Source of the DNA: Planctomycetota bacterium
GTDB lineage: Bacteria; Planctomycetota; Planctomycetia; Isosphaerales; Isosphaeraceae
Direction of reading: 5' to 3'
DNA length: 64,000 nt
Assembly (NCBI GenBank): GCA_028291545.1
Contig: JAQGHR010000052.1
Location: forward strand, 158,271 to 222,270
Shown one piece after another: positions 37,608 through 47,252 of this stretch. Positions within the stretch are counted from its first letter, which is position 1. Every line of letters begins with the position of its first letter. The position numbers and the translations under genes were made by a program. Below the pieces are notes generated by a model. It was not told the origin of the DNA. It saw nothing but the letters and a program-made list of their open reading frames with translations, and did not search any database.

Positions 37608-38282
37608 GTGGCGGACCCCCTTCGCCAGCCTCCCGGCGACAAGCTGGCCCCGAAGGCGGTGATCGGGCGCGTCAGCCTCTATCTTCGCCAGCTCGAAGCG
37701 AGCCAGCGACAGGGGCAGCCCACGATCTCCAGCAGCCAGCTCGGTGCCGCCCTCGGGATCGGCGATGCGCAGGTGCGCAAAGACCTCGCCTTTTTCGGCC
37801 AGTTCGGCTACCCCGGCATCGGCTACCGAATCGAGGAGCTGATCGCTGCCCTTCGGAGGATTCTGGGCATCGACCGCATCTGGCCCACCGCGATGATCGG
37901 TCTGGGCAACCTCGGTCGCGCCTTGATCAAGTACCGCGGCTTCCGTTCCCGAGGATTTCACATCGTCGCCCTGTTCGACAACGACCCCAAGAAAATGGGC
38001 CAGACCCATTCCGGGTTAACGGTCCGCCCCCTGGAGGATCTGGCCCGCACGACCTCCGAACTTGGCATCGAGCTTGCCATCCTCTCTGTTCCCGCCGAGG
38101 CCGCCCAGCGCGTGGCCGACCAGATCGTTGCCTGCGGCATTCTCGGCATCCTCAACTTCGCCCCCGTCCCCCTGAACGTCCCGCCCACGGTCGGTGTCAT
38201 GGCTGTGGATCTGAGCGTTCAGCTTGAGCACCTCGCCTACAAGGTCCTCAACGGCCAGGGCGGTATTTCCCACGCGGGTTAG
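37608..38282 (+). CDS. rex: Redox-sensing transcriptional repressor Rex
   Basis: 224 residues from GTG 37608 with GGAG at 37593-37596; the frame is open from 37422 but the extra sequence is unlike Rex. The N-terminal winged helix (VIGRVSLYLRQL... ISSSQLGAALGIGDAQVRKDLAFFG) is followed by a Rossmann domain MIGLGNLGRALIKY and FDNDPKKMG, and a domain-swap helix at the C-terminus (LEHLAYKVL). Rex senses NADH/NAD+ and represses fermentation or respiration genes. Its targets are not in the window. Confidence 0.95.
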   Translation: MADPLRQPPGDKLAPKAVIGRVSLYLRQLEASQRQGQPTISSSQLGAALGIGDAQVRKDLAFFGQFGYPGIGYRIEELIAALRRILGIDRIWPTAMIGLGNLGRALIKYRGFRSRGFHIVALFDNDPKKMGQTHSGLTVRPLEDLARTTSELGIELAILSVPAEAAQRVADQIVACGILGILNFAPVPLNVPPTVGVMAVDLSVQLEHLAYKVLNGQGGISHAG

Positions 38283-38347
38283 GACGACTTTCCCAGCCCC
38301 GCGCGTCGTGTTAGACTGGTGACCGTCGCGGCTCTGCCCGACCTGTT

Positions 38348-38418
38348 TACCCGGTGGTGAAACGGTATCACAGCAGGTTTTGGTCCTGCTTTTCCAGGTT
38401 CGAATCCTGGCCGGGTAA
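38348..38418 (+). tRNA. tRNA-Gln (anticodon TTG)
   Basis: A complete cloverleaf: acceptor TACCCGG/CCGGGTA, D stem GTG/CAC, anticodon stem GCAGG/CCTGC with loop TTTTGGT (anticodon TTG), T arm CCAGG-TTCGAAT-CCTGG, discriminator A. The CCA end is not encoded. The first pair T-A is typical of tRNA-Gln. Located 65 bases after rex. Confidence 0.93.
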
Positions 38419-38859
38419 TTTTCCAAGCAAGAGCGGTCGGCGGGGCTTGCGGGTCATGCGTGGCCCAATTCACCGGCCGCGCCTTCGAATCAGGTTTCCC
38501 GCACCACTTCGAGGTTCGGAGTCACCGTAAAATCGCAGGGCGAGGACTCGCCCTCGGAAGCGCAGTCAGCGAACCATGCGGCGGAGCGACATTGGCACGT
38601 CGTCACTCATGGCAAACATATACTCATGGAAAGTATTTTAGAAATATTTTGAGTTCAATCCAATGTGGCATGGGAATCGCACGTGTCTTCATCTTCGGTA
38701 AACCATGTCCTGTTTCTTCCGTCGGGCTTGGCGAGTCACGGCAGGCCCCTGCGGATCGACTACGACGTCGTCTATCGACGCGGATGCGAGCGACGTAACC
38801 AACGTCGCGCCTCCGGCGTGGCGATGCATTCAGTGCTGGAAAACGGAAAGAGGCGTGCG
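38419..38859. other. Intergenic region after tRNA-Gln
   Basis: No gene is supported. A short A+T-rich block (about 38620-38660, including ATTTTAGAAATATTTTG) breaks the otherwise GC-rich sequence and may contain the promoter of the DUF3309 microprotein. Confidence 0.35.
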
Positions 38860-39018
38860 ATGAGTCTTGGCCTGATCCTGCTGATCGTTCTGTTGTTGAT
38901 GCTCGTCGGCGGCCTACCCACCTGGGGCCACAGTCGTAACTGGGGCTACGGCCCGAGCGGCGGTCTGGGCCTGGTGGTCGTGATCCTCATCATCCTCCTG
39001 CTCATGGGTCGAATCTGA
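38860..39018 (+). CDS. DUF3309-type membrane microprotein
   Basis: 52 residues from ATG 38860. It begins MSLGLILLIVLLLMLVGGLP, continues WGYGPSGGLGL and ends with a second membrane segment and GRI. This arrangement is the well-known DUF3309 pattern. Function unknown. Confidence 0.8.
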   Translation: MSLGLILLIVLLLMLVGGLPTWGHSRNWGYGPSGGLGLVVVILIILLLMGRI

Positions 39019-39196
39019 GCGGACTCAGATCAGGTTGCGACATCGACTGGCTGGGGTTTTGTGGCGGCCAGAATCGGATGATTCTCAATTCCAAAGAATC
39101 CCAGCCAGGTCCACCAGGCTCATCACCGCCTTGCTACACGATGCGTATGCCGTCATGGCGGCGTGCGACGAGGAGCCGGGCGTCTTCGCCGAGTGG

Positions 39197-41971
39197 CTAG
39201 CGGTCCGGATTGCCGGCAATGCGCGGTTTTTTCGGGTCGGCGGGGAAGACGCGGAATCTCGTCGGGCCGGAGATCAGCGGGCCGGCCCATGCGTGTAGGC
39301 CGGGACGATGAAAGAGCCGCATGGCCAGCGAATCGAGCGCGGTCGACTGGCGGTCGGCGATGAAGGCGGCGTTGATCTCCTCGCTGACCGGCGTGCCGAA
39401 AAGCTCCATCGCGACGCGGTAGAGCAAAAGCTTGCGTGCCTCGGCATCGGCGGGGAATGGGAGGTGGCGCGAGAGGCGTGCGGTGATGAAGTCGAGCCAC
39501 CAGCGCGGCTCGCCGTCGAGGAGGTCCGGCGTTTGGTTCCAGTCGCTCAACGGCACCGGCCCGGTCGTCACCGTCACGTCGTCGCCCGCCTTCGCCTCGA
39601 CCCACGAGCCGACGCCCGTGTTCTGCCTGTCCCCGTGGTTCCCCCTCGGGCCGACGCCGATGCCCGGCGCGTTCACTTCGACAAACTCGCCGGGTTCGAG
39701 CCGGAACGGCACGAGCAGCCCACGCGTCAGCCAGTTCGTGGACTCAACCTTGATCTCCACGCCCTTCGCATCGATCGCCTTGTGTTGGACCTGATGCCAC
39801 GTCCTGGTGCGAAACACGACCGGCTGTTTCCCCGCGTTGTGGATCAGGATGCGCGACTTCAGCGGCGTGCCCAGCCGGTGCTCCCTCGCACGCGGCTCCA
39901 GCAGCCACGCCATGCGCAGGCCGTTCGATAGCGCCTCGCCCCACGGCGCGTTCGCCAGAGCCGGTGGCAATGGCGTGCCCGTGCGAATGACGAGTGCCTC
40001 TTCCTGGTCGAGCGCCATCTTGATGGGCGTGTCCTGCACCGCCGCAAGTTCATCGAGCAAAGCCACCGCGTCCGGCCCGGTCCAATCGTGCGACGCATCG
40101 AAACGCGGGAGCATTTTCTCAAGCTGCGGCGTCGTCTTCCACGTCGGGTTGTTCTTGATGAATGTCCTCACGCCCTGACCCAGCAGGGCGATGACTCCGC
40201 CGGGGATTTTCCCGTCCCTGCGGGCGGCGGTGGTCCATGTCTTGTAAAGCGCCTGCGCGTCCTTGTGTTTCGGTGGGATCACGTCCACGGACCCGCGCGT
40301 CTCGCCAGTGGCGAGCTTGCCCGTCCACGCGCCCGCCGGGGCCGTCTCGATGCTCATCTCCGCCGTGACGCTGTATTGCGGGACCATGCGGATCGACTCC
40401 TCTTCGAGGGCGCTGACCGTGCGCCCGTCCTTTAGCTTTTCGGTGGGCCGGAACAGGCGAAGGAAGGCGCCCTCTCGCGGCCGAAGCAGCCAGTCGCCTG
40501 CCATCGGCGAGGCGTCCCTGATGGCCGACAACGGGCGACCGTTGTTCCGCATCATCAGGGTGCGGGGATTCGGGGCGGCGTCGCTCGCCGTGAGACGGAC
40601 TGCGGCCTGCGACACATTCTGCACGACGAGAAAAAACTCTTCCGCATCGCCCATCCCCGCCTCGCCGAGCGACGGCGGCCACGCCAGCGCCATCCGCAAT
40701 CCGTTCGCGGGCTCGCCCCATTTCAGCTTCTGCTCCGTGACGGACTTGAGCTTCACGCCCTCATTCGGTTTCTGCTGCTGCTTCTGCTCGCCGGGCTTCT
40801 CGTCCGACGCACGAAGCATCGCGACGGGCACGGAGATACCGACAGCGATGGCAAGAGCGACCGCGGCGAGGGCCGCCGATACGCCGCGACGGTTGGGGCT
40901 TTCGCTGAGCACGGCGACGAGGCGACCTTCGAGCGACGACTTTCGGGCCATCGCGAGCCCGCATGCCTGAGTCCCGCGGGAGGGCGAGAGTCCCGTGACG
41001 GCGTCGAGCAGATGTCCCGCGTAGGCGGACGGCTTCACGCCGCTGGCCAGGACCAGATCGTCGCACGCTCGTTCACGTTCCACGCCAAGACGCCAGGCCG
41101 CGAGCCATACCAACGGATTGAACCAGTGCAGGGCACACGCGACCTGCACCAGCAGTTGAGCCATCGAGTCGCGACGCTTGATGTGGGCGAGCTCGTGCAG
41201 CAGGACGGATCGAAGTTGCTCGCCGCTCCAGTGCCGCGCCGCTTCGGGAAGCAACAGGCGAGATCGAAGGATGCCCCATACGACGGGGATCGTCTTGTCC
41301 GGGTGAATCAACAGGGTAACAGGGCGACCTGTCCCGAGCTGCGAACTCACGGCTTCGAGGGCCGTTACGATCGGATCATGAGTCGCGTTCGCGGGTTGCC
41401 TTGACGACCAGACGACCGTCCCTCTCCGTTCGGAATTCCAGAGCATCCATCGAGCGGCCGTCAGCCGCACGATGAGCACGGAAAAACCGATCGCCCACAC
41501 GACTGGCAGTGCATTGATCCGATTCTGGCCCCAGACAGTCGACTCGGGAAGAATCTCTGATGGCGCCAACTCGGGCCGTGAATCCGGCGATTCGGCGGCG
41601 GGTGGATGCGCGCTTGCGGATGGCCGCTCGACGTCCTCGCGATCCCCATTCCTCGGCAATTCCACGGCACCATCCGCGGGCCTGGCGATTGAGGGCGGGC
41701 TTGTTTCCGCAACGACCATTCCCGGGGCAAGCCCCGCCCACTCCGGCAGCACTCGCCACTGGGGCAACATGGCCGACATCACCGGGACAACCAGCATCGC
41801 GACGATCGCCAGCATCCACACAAGATGCCGAGTCGCCGCCGAATCACGCCTCAGGATCGTGGCCGCGATCGCCGCCGACACCAGCAGCGCCGCGCCTTTG
41901 ACGGCGGAATCCAGCAGCAGAAGGCTCGACGCGCCAGACATGCCGGCAACGATCAGCATCGTGCGATTCAT
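39197..41971 (-). CDS. BlaR1/MecR1-like M56 metallopeptidase with large non-penicillin-binding C-terminus
   Basis: 924 residues. Four membrane segments in the first 400 residues (about 20-40, 50-70, 155-175, 365-385) and the M56 zinc motif LLHELAHIKRRDS with the downstream ACDDLVLASG. The C-terminal half, about 530 residues, is not a penicillin-binding domain: it has two copies of a beta-rich unit, each introduced by a WGE...NGLRMA sequence (near residues 425 and 665). A signal-sensing domain of another kind is likely. It directly follows the BlaI-type gene, one base after its stop. Confidence 0.88.
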   Translation of the reverse strand: MNRTMLIVAGMSGASSLLLLDSAVKGAALLVSAAIAATILRRDSAATRHLVWMLAIVAMLVVPVMSAMLPQWRVLPEWAGLAPGMVVAETSPPSIARPADGAVELPRNGDREDVERPSASAHPPAAESPDSRPELAPSEILPESTVWGQNRINALPVVWAIGFSVLIVRLTAARWMLWNSERRGTVVWSSRQPANATHDPIVTALEAVSSQLGTGRPVTLLIHPDKTIPVVWGILRSRLLLPEAARHWSGEQLRSVLLHELAHIKRRDSMAQLLVQVACALHWFNPLVWLAAWRLGVERERACDDLVLASGVKPSAYAGHLLDAVTGLSPSRGTQACGLAMARKSSLEGRLVAVLSESPNRRGVSAALAAVALAIAVGISVPVAMLRASDEKPGEQKQQQKPNEGVKLKSVTEQKLKWGEPANGLRMALAWPPSLGEAGMGDAEEFFLVVQNVSQAAVRLTASDAAPNPRTLMMRNNGRPLSAIRDASPMAGDWLLRPREGAFLRLFRPTEKLKDGRTVSALEEESIRMVPQYSVTAEMSIETAPAGAWTGKLATGETRGSVDVIPPKHKDAQALYKTWTTAARRDGKIPGGVIALLGQGVRTFIKNNPTWKTTPQLEKMLPRFDASHDWTGPDAVALLDELAAVQDTPIKMALDQEEALVIRTGTPLPPALANAPWGEALSNGLRMAWLLEPRAREHRLGTPLKSRILIHNAGKQPVVFRTRTWHQVQHKAIDAKGVEIKVESTNWLTRGLLVPFRLEPGEFVEVNAPGIGVGPRGNHGDRQNTGVGSWVEAKAGDDVTVTTGPVPLSDWNQTPDLLDGEPRWWLDFITARLSRHLPFPADAEARKLLLYRVAMELFGTPVSEEINAAFIADRQSTALDSLAMRLFHRPGLHAWAGPLISGPTRFRVFPADPKKPRIAGNPDR

Positions 41972-41972
41972 C

Positions 41973-42356
41973 TCAGCGGCCCTCCTTCTGTGCCTGCTTG
42001 ATCAACGCGATCAGCCGATCACGCTCGTCGGCCGAGACCTGATCCTTCCGCGAATGCAAATGCGCGGCGAGCGCCTCTTCCAGAGAGCCACCGAAAAACG
42101 TCTCCAGCACGCGCTCGAACGCCCGCCCGCCGGCCTTGGCCTTGGCCTGGCGAGGGACATAGATCACCTCTCGACCGCTCTCCCGCCGTCGAAGGTGTCC
42201 TTTCTCTTCCAGGATGTGCATCATCCTTCGGACCGCCATCGCCGTCGGCGGCGAGGGGATGGTCTCGACGACCTGGTTCACGGTTGCCTCCCCGAGCGCG
42301 AAGACCGCATCCATGATCTGCCGCTCGCGTCGACTCAGCTCGGCCGGTTCGGGCAT
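41973..42356 (-). CDS. BlaI/MecI/CopY-family repressor
   Basis: 127 residues from ATG 42356. The winged helix is ERQIMDAVFALGEATVNQVVETI... AMAVRRMMHILEEKGHLRR, and the C-terminal dimer helices follow (FERVLETFFGGSLEEALAAHL). In these systems the M56 protease activates cleavage or release of the repressor. The two dyads at 42417-42432 and 42461-42476 are its likely operators, so the pair should autoregulate. Confidence 0.92.
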   Translation of the reverse strand: MPEPAELSRRERQIMDAVFALGEATVNQVVETIPSPPTAMAVRRMMHILEEKGHLRRRESGREVIYVPRQAKAKAGGRAFERVLETFFGGSLEEALAAHLHSRKDQVSADERDRLIALIKQAQKEGR

Positions 42357-42416
42357 GATCCATTCTCACTGTGACCGTGTTCCCTCGCGGCGCTCGGGGT
42401 GAGCGGCACCGCGTCT

Positions 42417-42432
42417 CGTTAATATTTTAACG
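42417..42432. promoter_or_regulatory. Probable BlaI-type operator, proximal dyad
   Basis: CGTTAATATTTTAACG: perfect six-base arms CGTTAA/TTAACG around TATT. It lies about 60 bases upstream of the repressor start. Confidence 0.8.
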
Positions 42433-42460
42433 CTCGGTGGCGCGACTGCAAGGCCAGTAA

Positions 42461-42476
42461 CGTTAATTTTTTAACG
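42461..42476. promoter_or_regulatory. Probable BlaI-type operator, distal dyad
   Basis: CGTTAATTTTTTAACG: the same arms around TTTT, 44 bases centre to centre from the first dyad, i.e. about four helix turns, so two dimers would sit on one face. Confidence 0.8.
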
Positions 42477-42719
42477 CGTTGAATTGCGCCAATGGGTCGA
42501 CTTGCGCACGTATTCTTGCATTTGGATTCTGCAAGAGCACGCTCTGGATGAGTTGCGAGAGGCCGTCGAACCCCTCACGCACATCGGTAGGTTCCGAGCC
42601 GTGAAGACACGGACGGATGGAGGCAAGGTTCAGGATCGGCGGGCGTCCGACGCCTCAGCGGCTATCCGGATTGTGGCATTTGCCCCTCCGGGGCCAATGG
42701 CATCCATCCGGCGAGCGCC
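42477..42719. other. Region between operators and the hybrid-kinase stop
   Basis: No gene with coding character on either strand. An open frame on the plus strand (42484-42759) overlaps the end of the kinase and looks like chance. Confidence 0.35.
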
Positions 42720-45700
42720 TCAGCGCGTTCCGCGGATGAGCTCGACGACCCGGTCGTAATCCACCGGCTTCACCAGGTGGTGATTGATTCCGGCCTCCAG
42801 GGACCGCTTCCTGGCCGCCTCCTCGCCATAGCCAGAGACGGCGATGATGACGGTGTCGGCGAATCCGCCGGCCCGGAGCCGCTCCGCGACCTGGTAGCCG
42901 TCCATCCCCGGGAGGCCGATGTCGAGGAGCACGAACTCGGGCCGTTGCGATTGGGCCAGCTCGATGGCCGAGGGCCCGTCGAAGGCCGTTTCCACCTCGT
43001 GACCTAGGATCTTGAGGAGCTTCACCAGGCCCCGCGCGGTGTCTTCGTTGTCGTCGACCACCAGGACCCGCGATCCCTTCCCAGGCCGCCCGGTCTGCTT
43101 GGGAGACTCCGCCCGGATCTCGACCTTCGGGGGCCGGACGGCCGGGAAGCGGACCGTGAACTCGCTCCCCTTGCCCAGGCCCTCGCTCCGCGCCGTGACG
43201 CTCCCGTCGTGCATCTCCACGAGGCTCTTGACGAGCGTGAGCCCGATCCCCAGCCCCCCTTCGGAGCGGGCGATCGACCGATCGCCCTGCGCGAAGAGCT
43301 CGAACATCTGGGGGATCTTCTCGGGCGGGATGCCGTTGCCGTTGTCGGTCACCGTGATGGCGACAGAGTCGCCGTCGGGCATGGTGCTGATCGTGATGTT
43401 CCCGCCGGAGTCGGTGTATTTCGCCGCGTTGTTGAGGAGGTTCACGAGCACCTGTTCGAGCCGGTGCGGGTCGGCCTCGATCCACATCGGCGTCGAGGAG
43501 TGCGAGATGACGAGCATGTGCCCGCGCTCCTCGATGAGCGGCCTGACGGTCTCCGCCGCGTGGGAGACAACCGGGGGCACTTCCAGGGTCTGCTTCTGGA
43601 GCTTGATCTTTCGTCGCGTGATGCGCGACACGTCCAGAAGGTCGTCGATCATCCGCGACAGCGACCTCACCTGCTTGTGGATCACGTCCTTGGCCCACTC
43701 GATGTGCTCGTGCGCCAGGCTCCTCCGCATGAGCTGGACGGCGTTCCCGATCGCCGAGAGCGGGTTCCTCAGCTCGTGGGCGAGCATCGCCAGGAACTCG
43801 TCTTTCCTGCGGTCGTTCTCCTTCAGCGCTTCATACAACTCCGACGTCCCGATCGCGGCCGACGCGAGGTTCGACAGGGCGGTTGCGACCCGGATCTCTA
43901 CCTCCGTGAAGCCGTGCGGCTCGCGGCAGTAGAAAGTGATCGTCCCGTTGGCCTCCCCACGGACCTTCAAGGGGACCGCGAGGATCGACTTCACCCCTTC
44001 CCGTTCGTACCCGATCCGGCGGCCGGCGAGGAACTCCGATCGGAGCACGTCCTCGACCATGACCGGCGCCTCGGGGAGGCTCGGCGTCTTCTCGAGGACC
44101 TGGATCGTCGATTTACAGTACTCGTCCGAGAGTCCCGAAGCCACGCTGATGCCCCAGCGGCCGGTGCCGGCGTCATACCGCCACACGGCGTACGCGTCGG
44201 CCCTGATGAGGTCGCGGGACAGGGACACAACGGCGTCCAGGACGGCCGCGGGCTCGAGCGATGCGCTCAGGCTCCCGGACGCCTGGACGAGGAGGGTCAG
44301 TTGCTCCTCGACCTCCTTGTGGAGGGCCAGGGCCTCCTCGCGGTGTCTGGCGGCCTCTTCAGCATCCCGGAACAGCCGCGCGTTATCGACGGCAAGCGCC
44401 GCGCGGGCCGCGATCTCCGAGGCGACCTGGAGGTCATCCGGCCCGTATCGTCGCGAGGACTCGGCCGTCACGAGCGATAGCGCGCCGAGCGTCCGGCCGC
44501 GTGCGATGAGCGGCACGATCATGACAGACTTCAGGCCCAGCTCCCGGAGAATCTCGTAGTGCTCCTCATCCCGCGCCCCGAGCCTCAGGAGCTCGTCGGT
44601 GATCTCCTCGTAGAGGTCGGGGAGCCCCGTCTTCAGCACCTTCATCAATCCTCGCTCGTCCGCGGGGTCCGGCGGGTATCGCCTGCGGTGTTCGTGCGCA
44701 AGTGCCACCTTCGCCGGATCGACGTGGGCGACCTCGACCCGGCGTGGCTCGCCGGCCTCCGAGAGAAGATCGAGCGTGCACCAGTCGGCGAGATCGGGCA
44801 CGACGAGCCGACAGACCTCCGCGAGGGTCCGCTCGTAATCGAGCGAAGAACCGAGGATCCGCCCCGCCTCGGCGAGGAGGGCCTGGCGGTGCTCGGCGAG
44901 TTTCTGGGCCGTGACGTCGATGACGACACCGTCCCAGACGAGCCCGCCGGCCGGCGCGGGCCTCGGGGCCGACCGCGCATGCACCCATTTCATCGTCCCG
45001 TCCCGGGTGTAGCTGCGGAACTGGAGATCGAATGGCGCGGAGTCCCGCCGCGACGCCTCGTTCGCGGCCCGGACGCTCGCCGCGTCGGCTTCATGGACGA
45101 GCCCGAAGAGGAGGCTGCCGTCGAGTGCCACCTCTTCCTGGGTGAACCCGAAGAGCCGCTCGACCCCGCGGCTGATGTAGGAAAACCTCACCGTCCCCTC
45201 GGTCGGTCCCGCCACCGCCTGGTAGATGGCCCCGCCGGGCAGGTTGTCCGCGACCTGCCGGAATCGCTCCTCGTGCTCCCGGGCGGCTTCCTCGGTCGCC
45301 TTGCGCTGGGTGATGTCGACGTTGACCCCGAGGAAACGGGCCGGAATCCCGCCCTCTCCCAGGATGGCCCTACCGGTGGAGGCGAGCCACCTCACCTCGC
45401 CCGTTCGGAGCACGACCCGGAACTCATGGTAATACCCCTTCCCGGAGTCGATCGCTTCCCTCACCACGCTCGACGACCCCTCCTGATCGTCCGGGTGCAG
45501 GAACTCCATCCACAGGTCCATGGTCGGCGGGACGCTCCCCGGCACCAGCCCAACCGACTCGAAGACGCCGTCGGACCAGATCACCTCGTTCGTGACGAGG
45601 TCCCAGTCGTAGGTGCCGACGTTGGCCGCCTGCTGGGCGAGCCGGAATCGCTCCTCGCTCCGCCTCAGAGCCTCATCCGCCTCACGGCGATCGGTCACGT

Positions 45701-47231
45701 CCCGGGTCGTCCCGGCGACCGCGACGACCTCACCGCACGCGCCGATGACCGGGGCCATGATATAGTCGTACATCCTGCGGCCCGCGGTGCCGGTGTACGC
45801 GACCTCGCCCCGGATGGGCTTCCCGGTCGCCGCGATCTGGTCGATCTCCCGGCCGTGCCTCTCGGCGAGCGCGGGCTCGTATCCCAGCTCCAGGCAATTC
45901 TTACCGATCGATTCCTCCGCCGTACGACCCCAGATGTTGAGCAGGGCCTCGTTGGTGTAGAGGAAGCGGTGGTCGAGGCCGAACACATAGACGAGGTCCG
46001 GCGTGTTCGAGAGCGCCACCTCGTAAACGCGCCGCTGCTCTTCCGACGCCGCGGTCAGGCGGGAGACTTCCTCCTCGGTCCGCTTTCTCGCCGTGACATC
46101 ACGGAAGTAGACGGAGATCCCGTCGGCCCCGGGGTACGCATTCACGTCGTACCAGCGATCATGATCGGGATAATACGAGGTGAACGACGTGGACTGCCCT
46201 TCGCTCATTGCGAGTCGGTAGGCCCGCTCGAACTGGCTTCGGGCGAGGCCTGGATATTCCTCCCAGATCACCTTGCCATTGAGGTTTCCCGGGCTGTGCC
46301 CGAGCGTCTGCTCGGCCTGGCGGTTGACGTACGTGAATCGCCAGTCGCGGTCCAGGGCGAAGAACGCGTCGGTGATGCTCTCGAGGACTTCGGTCGCCCG
46401 CCGGTCCCTCTCGGCCCCGGATCGCTCGGTCACATCGATCCCGGTAGCGACCACGAAGCGGACGTTGCCGGAGTCGTCCTTGATCGGCATGCACGCCAGC
46501 TCGACCAGCCGCTCGGTGCCGTCCGACCAGAAGTAGGTCGACTCGCCGCGAAAGGCTTGTCCCACCGCTGCCACGTCGAAGGCACGCTTCGCGAATTCCT
46601 GGACGCCGGGCGATCGGTTCCACCAGCCGCACTCCCAGAATCGCTTCCCGATCACGTCCTCGCGCGCGTAGCCGCACGGGTCGAGGCAGGATCGATTGGC
46701 GTCCGTGACCCTCCCCTCGAGGTCAATCCGGCCGGCGAAGATCCCCTGATCACAGATCGCTCGGTAGACGCCGTTGGCCTCCTCCAGTTCCGCGGCGTGC
46801 TCCTCGTCTCGCCGCCTGAGACGAACGAGCTCGGTGACGTCCTCGAATTGGTGGATGATTTGGGTGACGCGGCCCTCGGAGTCGAGCAGGGGGCGGTTCC
46901 ATGCATCCCAGTACCGCTCCTCGCGCGCTCCTCCCTCGCCCTCCGATCGCCGGATATCGCACCTCGTGGTGGGCATCCGGTCGGGGGCGCCGGTCGCGAT
47001 CACCTTGTCGAGCGAGGCCCGGAGATCGGGCGACGCGAAAGTCGATCCATCGTCTGGATCGCGGGGGAAGGCGTCGAAGACGTTCTTCCCGGTGACGGCC
47101 TCCCTCGTCGACATCGTCGCACGCAGGAGAGCGTCGTTCAGGGCCACAATCGTGAAGTCGGGGTCGAGGAGGACAACCGGGCCCGGTGCCGTCGCGAATA
47201 GGGAATGGAAGTCCTCTGGTGATAGCTTCAT
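42720..47231 (-). CDS. Hybrid sensor histidine kinase with six PAS and two GAF domains
   Basis: About 1500 residues; ATG 47231 (GGAGG 11 bases upstream) or ATG 47252. No membrane segment. Six PAS domains fill residues about 10-810 (each ending in a D(V/I)T motif such as FEDVTEL, GIDVTER, FRDVTAR, TRDVTDR, NVDITQR, VIDVTAQ). Two GAF domains follow (about 815-985 and 1005-1150), then HisKA with phospho-His in LAHELRNPLSAI, HATPase with N box NNAAKY, DNGNGIP and GLGIGLTLV, and a receiver domain (VLVVDDNEDTARG, LLDIGLPGMDG, LVKP). No output domain and no adjacent response regulator, so the next step in signalling is unknown. Confidence 0.93.
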   Translation of the reverse strand: MKLSPEDFHSLFATAPGPVVLLDPDFTIVALNDALLRATMSTREAVTGKNVFDAFPRDPDDGSTFASPDLRASLDKVIATGAPDRMPTTRCDIRRSEGEGGAREERYWDAWNRPLLDSEGRVTQIIHQFEDVTELVRLRRRDEEHAAELEEANGVYRAICDQGIFAGRIDLEGRVTDANRSCLDPCGYAREDVIGKRFWECGWWNRSPGVQEFAKRAFDVAAVGQAFRGESTYFWSDGTERLVELACMPIKDDSGNVRFVVATGIDVTERSGAERDRRATEVLESITDAFFALDRDWRFTYVNRQAEQTLGHSPGNLNGKVIWEEYPGLARSQFERAYRLAMSEGQSTSFTSYYPDHDRWYDVNAYPGADGISVYFRDVTARKRTEEEVSRLTAASEEQRRVYEVALSNTPDLVYVFGLDHRFLYTNEALLNIWGRTAEESIGKNCLELGYEPALAERHGREIDQIAATGKPIRGEVAYTGTAGRRMYDYIMAPVIGACGEVVAVAGTTRDVTDRREADEALRRSEERFRLAQQAANVGTYDWDLVTNEVIWSDGVFESVGLVPGSVPPTMDLWMEFLHPDDQEGSSSVVREAIDSGKGYYHEFRVVLRTGEVRWLASTGRAILGEGGIPARFLGVNVDITQRKATEEAAREHEERFRQVADNLPGGAIYQAVAGPTEGTVRFSYISRGVERLFGFTQEEVALDGSLLFGLVHEADAASVRAANEASRRDSAPFDLQFRSYTRDGTMKWVHARSAPRPAPAGGLVWDGVVIDVTAQKLAEHRQALLAEAGRILGSSLDYERTLAEVCRLVVPDLADWCTLDLLSEAGEPRRVEVAHVDPAKVALAHEHRRRYPPDPADERGLMKVLKTGLPDLYEEITDELLRLGARDEEHYEILRELGLKSVMIVPLIARGRTLGALSLVTAESSRRYGPDDLQVASEIAARAALAVDNARLFRDAEEAARHREEALALHKEVEEQLTLLVQASGSLSASLEPAAVLDAVVSLSRDLIRADAYAVWRYDAGTGRWGISVASGLSDEYCKSTIQVLEKTPSLPEAPVMVEDVLRSEFLAGRRIGYEREGVKSILAVPLKVRGEANGTITFYCREPHGFTEVEIRVATALSNLASAAIGTSELYEALKENDRRKDEFLAMLAHELRNPLSAIGNAVQLMRRSLAHEHIEWAKDVIHKQVRSLSRMIDDLLDVSRITRRKIKLQKQTLEVPPVVSHAAETVRPLIEERGHMLVISHSSTPMWIEADPHRLEQVLVNLLNNAAKYTDSGGNITISTMPDGDSVAITVTDNGNGIPPEKIPQMFELFAQGDRSIARSEGGLGIGLTLVKSLVEMHDGSVTARSEGLGKGSEFTVRFPAVRPPKVEIRAESPKQTGRPGKGSRVLVVDDNEDTARGLVKLLKILGHEVETAFDGPSAIELAQSQRPEFVLLDIGLPGMDGYQVAERLRAGGFADTVIIAVSGYGEEAARKRSLEAGINHHLVKPVDYDRVVELIRGTR

Positions 47232-47252
47232 GCGGCCGGATGCCTCCACCAT

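Noticed and set aside
44559..47201. 880-codon open frame on the plus strand
   Set aside because: Opposite the hybrid kinase; its product has no recognisable motif and is rich in Arg, Pro and Gly.
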